This document shows positions 6,257-7,101 of a DNA stretch of 7,101 nucleotides, in pieces. Where the stretch lies: positions 1 to 7,101 of the forward strand of contig DRPD01000256.1 in assembly GCA_011374735.1 (NCBI GenBank), read 5' to 3'. This DNA comes from Thermopetrobacter sp. Lineage in GTDB: Bacteria > Pseudomonadota > Alphaproteobacteria > Rhizobiales > Aestuariivirgaceae. The notes beneath the pieces are model-generated. The model saw nothing but the letters and a program-made list of their open reading frames with translations. It was not told the origin of the DNA and searched no databases. The position numbers and the translations under genes were made by a program. Numbering within the stretch: the stretch's first letter is position 1; each line of letters starts with the position of its first letter.

Positions 6257-6789
6257 CGGACAAGCCCGAATTCCCCCGCCCCGTGGCCGTCGCCGAGCTG
6301 GACGAGCGCGGCGAGTCGCGCGCCATCGAGGCCGACGCGAAGGAACGCGCCGCGCTGGCGGAACGCTTCGGCCTGCCGGCCATTCACGCGCTGGCGGCGA
6401 AACTCACCATCCGCCCGGGCCGCGGCAAGGGCCAATACGAGGTCGAGGGCGCCTTCACGGCGCGCATCGATCAGCGTTGCGTGCGCACCCTGGAGACATT
6501 CACCGCCGATGTCGGCGAATCCGTCGCCCGCGCCTATGTGCTGCCGGAACACGCGCCGGATCTGCCCGCCGAGCTGGAGCTGGAGGCCGACCAGCCGGAG
6601 CCGCCGGAGGTGATCGCCGGCGGCGTGATCGACATCGGCGAGCTGACCGCCCAGTCGCTGTCCCTGGCTCTCGATCCCTGGCCGCACAAGCCGGGCAGCC
6701 AGGCGGTCGATTTCTCGTATCCGGCCGGGGAATCGCCGCCGGAGCCATCCCCCTTCGCCACGCTGAAGAAGATCAAGCGCCCCGATTGA
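6253..6789 (+). CDS. yceD: YceD / DUF177 family protein
   Basis: This 178-residue cytoplasmic protein belongs to the YceD (DUF177) family. E. coli YceD is linked to accumulation of 23S rRNA, and plant and bacterial relatives to ribosome biogenesis, but the mechanism is not established. Family features are the beta-rich N-terminal half with LTIRPGRGKGQYEVEGAFTA (51-70), the QRCVRTLE motif (74-81, Cys76), an acidic stretch (about 99-119), and IDIGELTAQSLSLALDPWP (126-144), where DLGE-type L-T-Q-L-L-L-A-L-P patterns are typical. The C-terminal PFATLKKIK (residues 167-175) is also characteristic (P-F-A-x-L). The start overlaps the stop of the upstream chaperone gene by four bases, indicating one operon. 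plsX follows after 136 bp without the rpmF gene that often lies there in other bacteria. Confidence 0.9.
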   Translation: MTDKPEFPRPVAVAELDERGESRAIEADAKERAALAERFGLPAIHALAAKLTIRPGRGKGQYEVEGAFTARIDQRCVRTLETFTADVGESVARAYVLPEHAPDLPAELELEADQPEPPEVIAGGVIDIGELTAQSLSLALDPWPHKPGSQAVDFSYPAGESPPEPSPFATLKKIKRPD

Positions 6790-6832
6790 GGGCGATGTTC
6801 GGCCGCATGTTGGGCATTATTGTCCCGCCCCC

Positions 6833-6860
6833 TTGCCAGCGCAACCGCAGCCGATATGCT
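6833..6860 (+). promoter_or_regulatory. Possible promoter upstream of plsX
   Basis: TTGCCA (6833-6838) and TATGCT (6855-6860) are separated by 16 bp and resemble -35 and -10 boxes. They fall inside the 136 bp yceD-plsX gap, about 65 bp before the plsX start. This would give plsX transcription independent of the upstream operon. The match is moderate and no start site is known. Confidence 0.35.
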
Positions 6861-6925
6861 ATGATGTCCTGATACGCCCCATGGTCGACAAGTGGGGCCA
6901 GCCAGCGAGGGCGGAAAGCGAGCGG

Positions 6926-7101
6926 ATGGGCCGCAAACACGTAGTCATTTCGATCGACGCCATGGGCGGCGACGCCGGGCCGGAAGTGACGATTCCCGGC
7001 CTGGCCAGGGCCTTGCGCCGCCACCGCCGGCTGCGCGTGTTGCTGTATGGCGACAAGCGCATCCTCACCGACGCCGTTTCCGCCTGGCCGATGATGCGCC
7101 G
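6926..7101 (+). CDS. plsX: Phosphate acyltransferase PlsX, N-terminal part (truncated by window edge)
   Basis: PlsX converts acyl-ACP and phosphate to acyl-phosphate, the first step of the PlsX/PlsY route to phosphatidic acid, at the cytoplasmic face of the membrane. Only 58 complete codons of a protein of about 340-350 residues are present. The diagnostic N-terminus is clear: VVISIDAMGGDAGPEVTIPG (residues 6-25), containing DAMGGD, followed by a basic helix and LRVLLYGDKRIL. I chose the ATG at 6926 because the family starts close before the first strand. An in-frame ATG at 6881 would add 15 unconserved residues and overlaps a GCCCCA/TGGGGC inverted repeat (6876-6898). Neither start has a strong Shine-Dalgarno sequence, though purine-rich GCGAGGGCGGAAAG precedes 6926. 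Position after yceD is the conserved order in many bacteria. Confidence 0.92.
   Translation, partial: MGRKHVVISIDAMGGDAGPEVTIPGLARALRRHRRLRVLLYGDKRILTDAVSAWPMMR

Overview
This GC-rich window looks like ordinary chromosome from an alphaproteobacterium, probably Rhodospirillales-like. The taxonomic hint comes from three things: the aerobic cobalamin genes cobW and cobN, a K+-independent H+-pyrophosphatase of the Rhodospirillum type, and the block bamE / cytochrome bc1 chaperone / yceD / plsX that is typical of alphaproteobacteria. No mobile element, CRISPR array, tRNA or rRNA is visible.

Region 1 (1-2351, minus strand) is cobalt and cobalamin metabolism. cobW (1308-2351) encodes a COG0523 GTPase. 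It is followed on the same strand, after an unusually long 457 bp gap, by the N-terminal part of cobN (850 to the window edge), the large subunit of aerobic cobaltochelatase. The gap has no convincing gene and no recognisable cobalamin riboswitch. It does hold three copies of the palindrome CTTATAAG spaced exactly 20 bp apart in an AT-rich island, and two similar small hairpins. This is the least explained part of the window.

Region 2 (2352-5074, plus strand): cutA, a CutA1-family trimeric protein linked to metal tolerance, diverges from cobW across 105 bp. A probable intrinsic terminator follows it. Next is a leader with two perfect small hairpins, then hppA, a complete 704-residue membrane proton-pumping pyrophosphatase. 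Its Lys and Thr signature marks the K+-independent class.

Region 3 (5075-7101): hppA converges on a BamE-like outer-membrane lipoprotein gene (minus strand), with a strong inverted repeat between them. Divergent from bamE is a plus-strand operon. It starts with a CBP3/UQCC1-type ubiquinol-cytochrome c chaperone gene that overlaps yceD (DUF177) by ATGA. After 136 bp with a possible promoter comes the start of plsX (phospholipid synthesis), cut by the window end. rpmF, which sits between yceD and plsX in many bacteria, is absent here.

I found no clear sign of an undescribed system. Protein assignments are strong. The regulatory calls rest on visual pattern recognition in GC-rich DNA, where small hairpins are common by chance.
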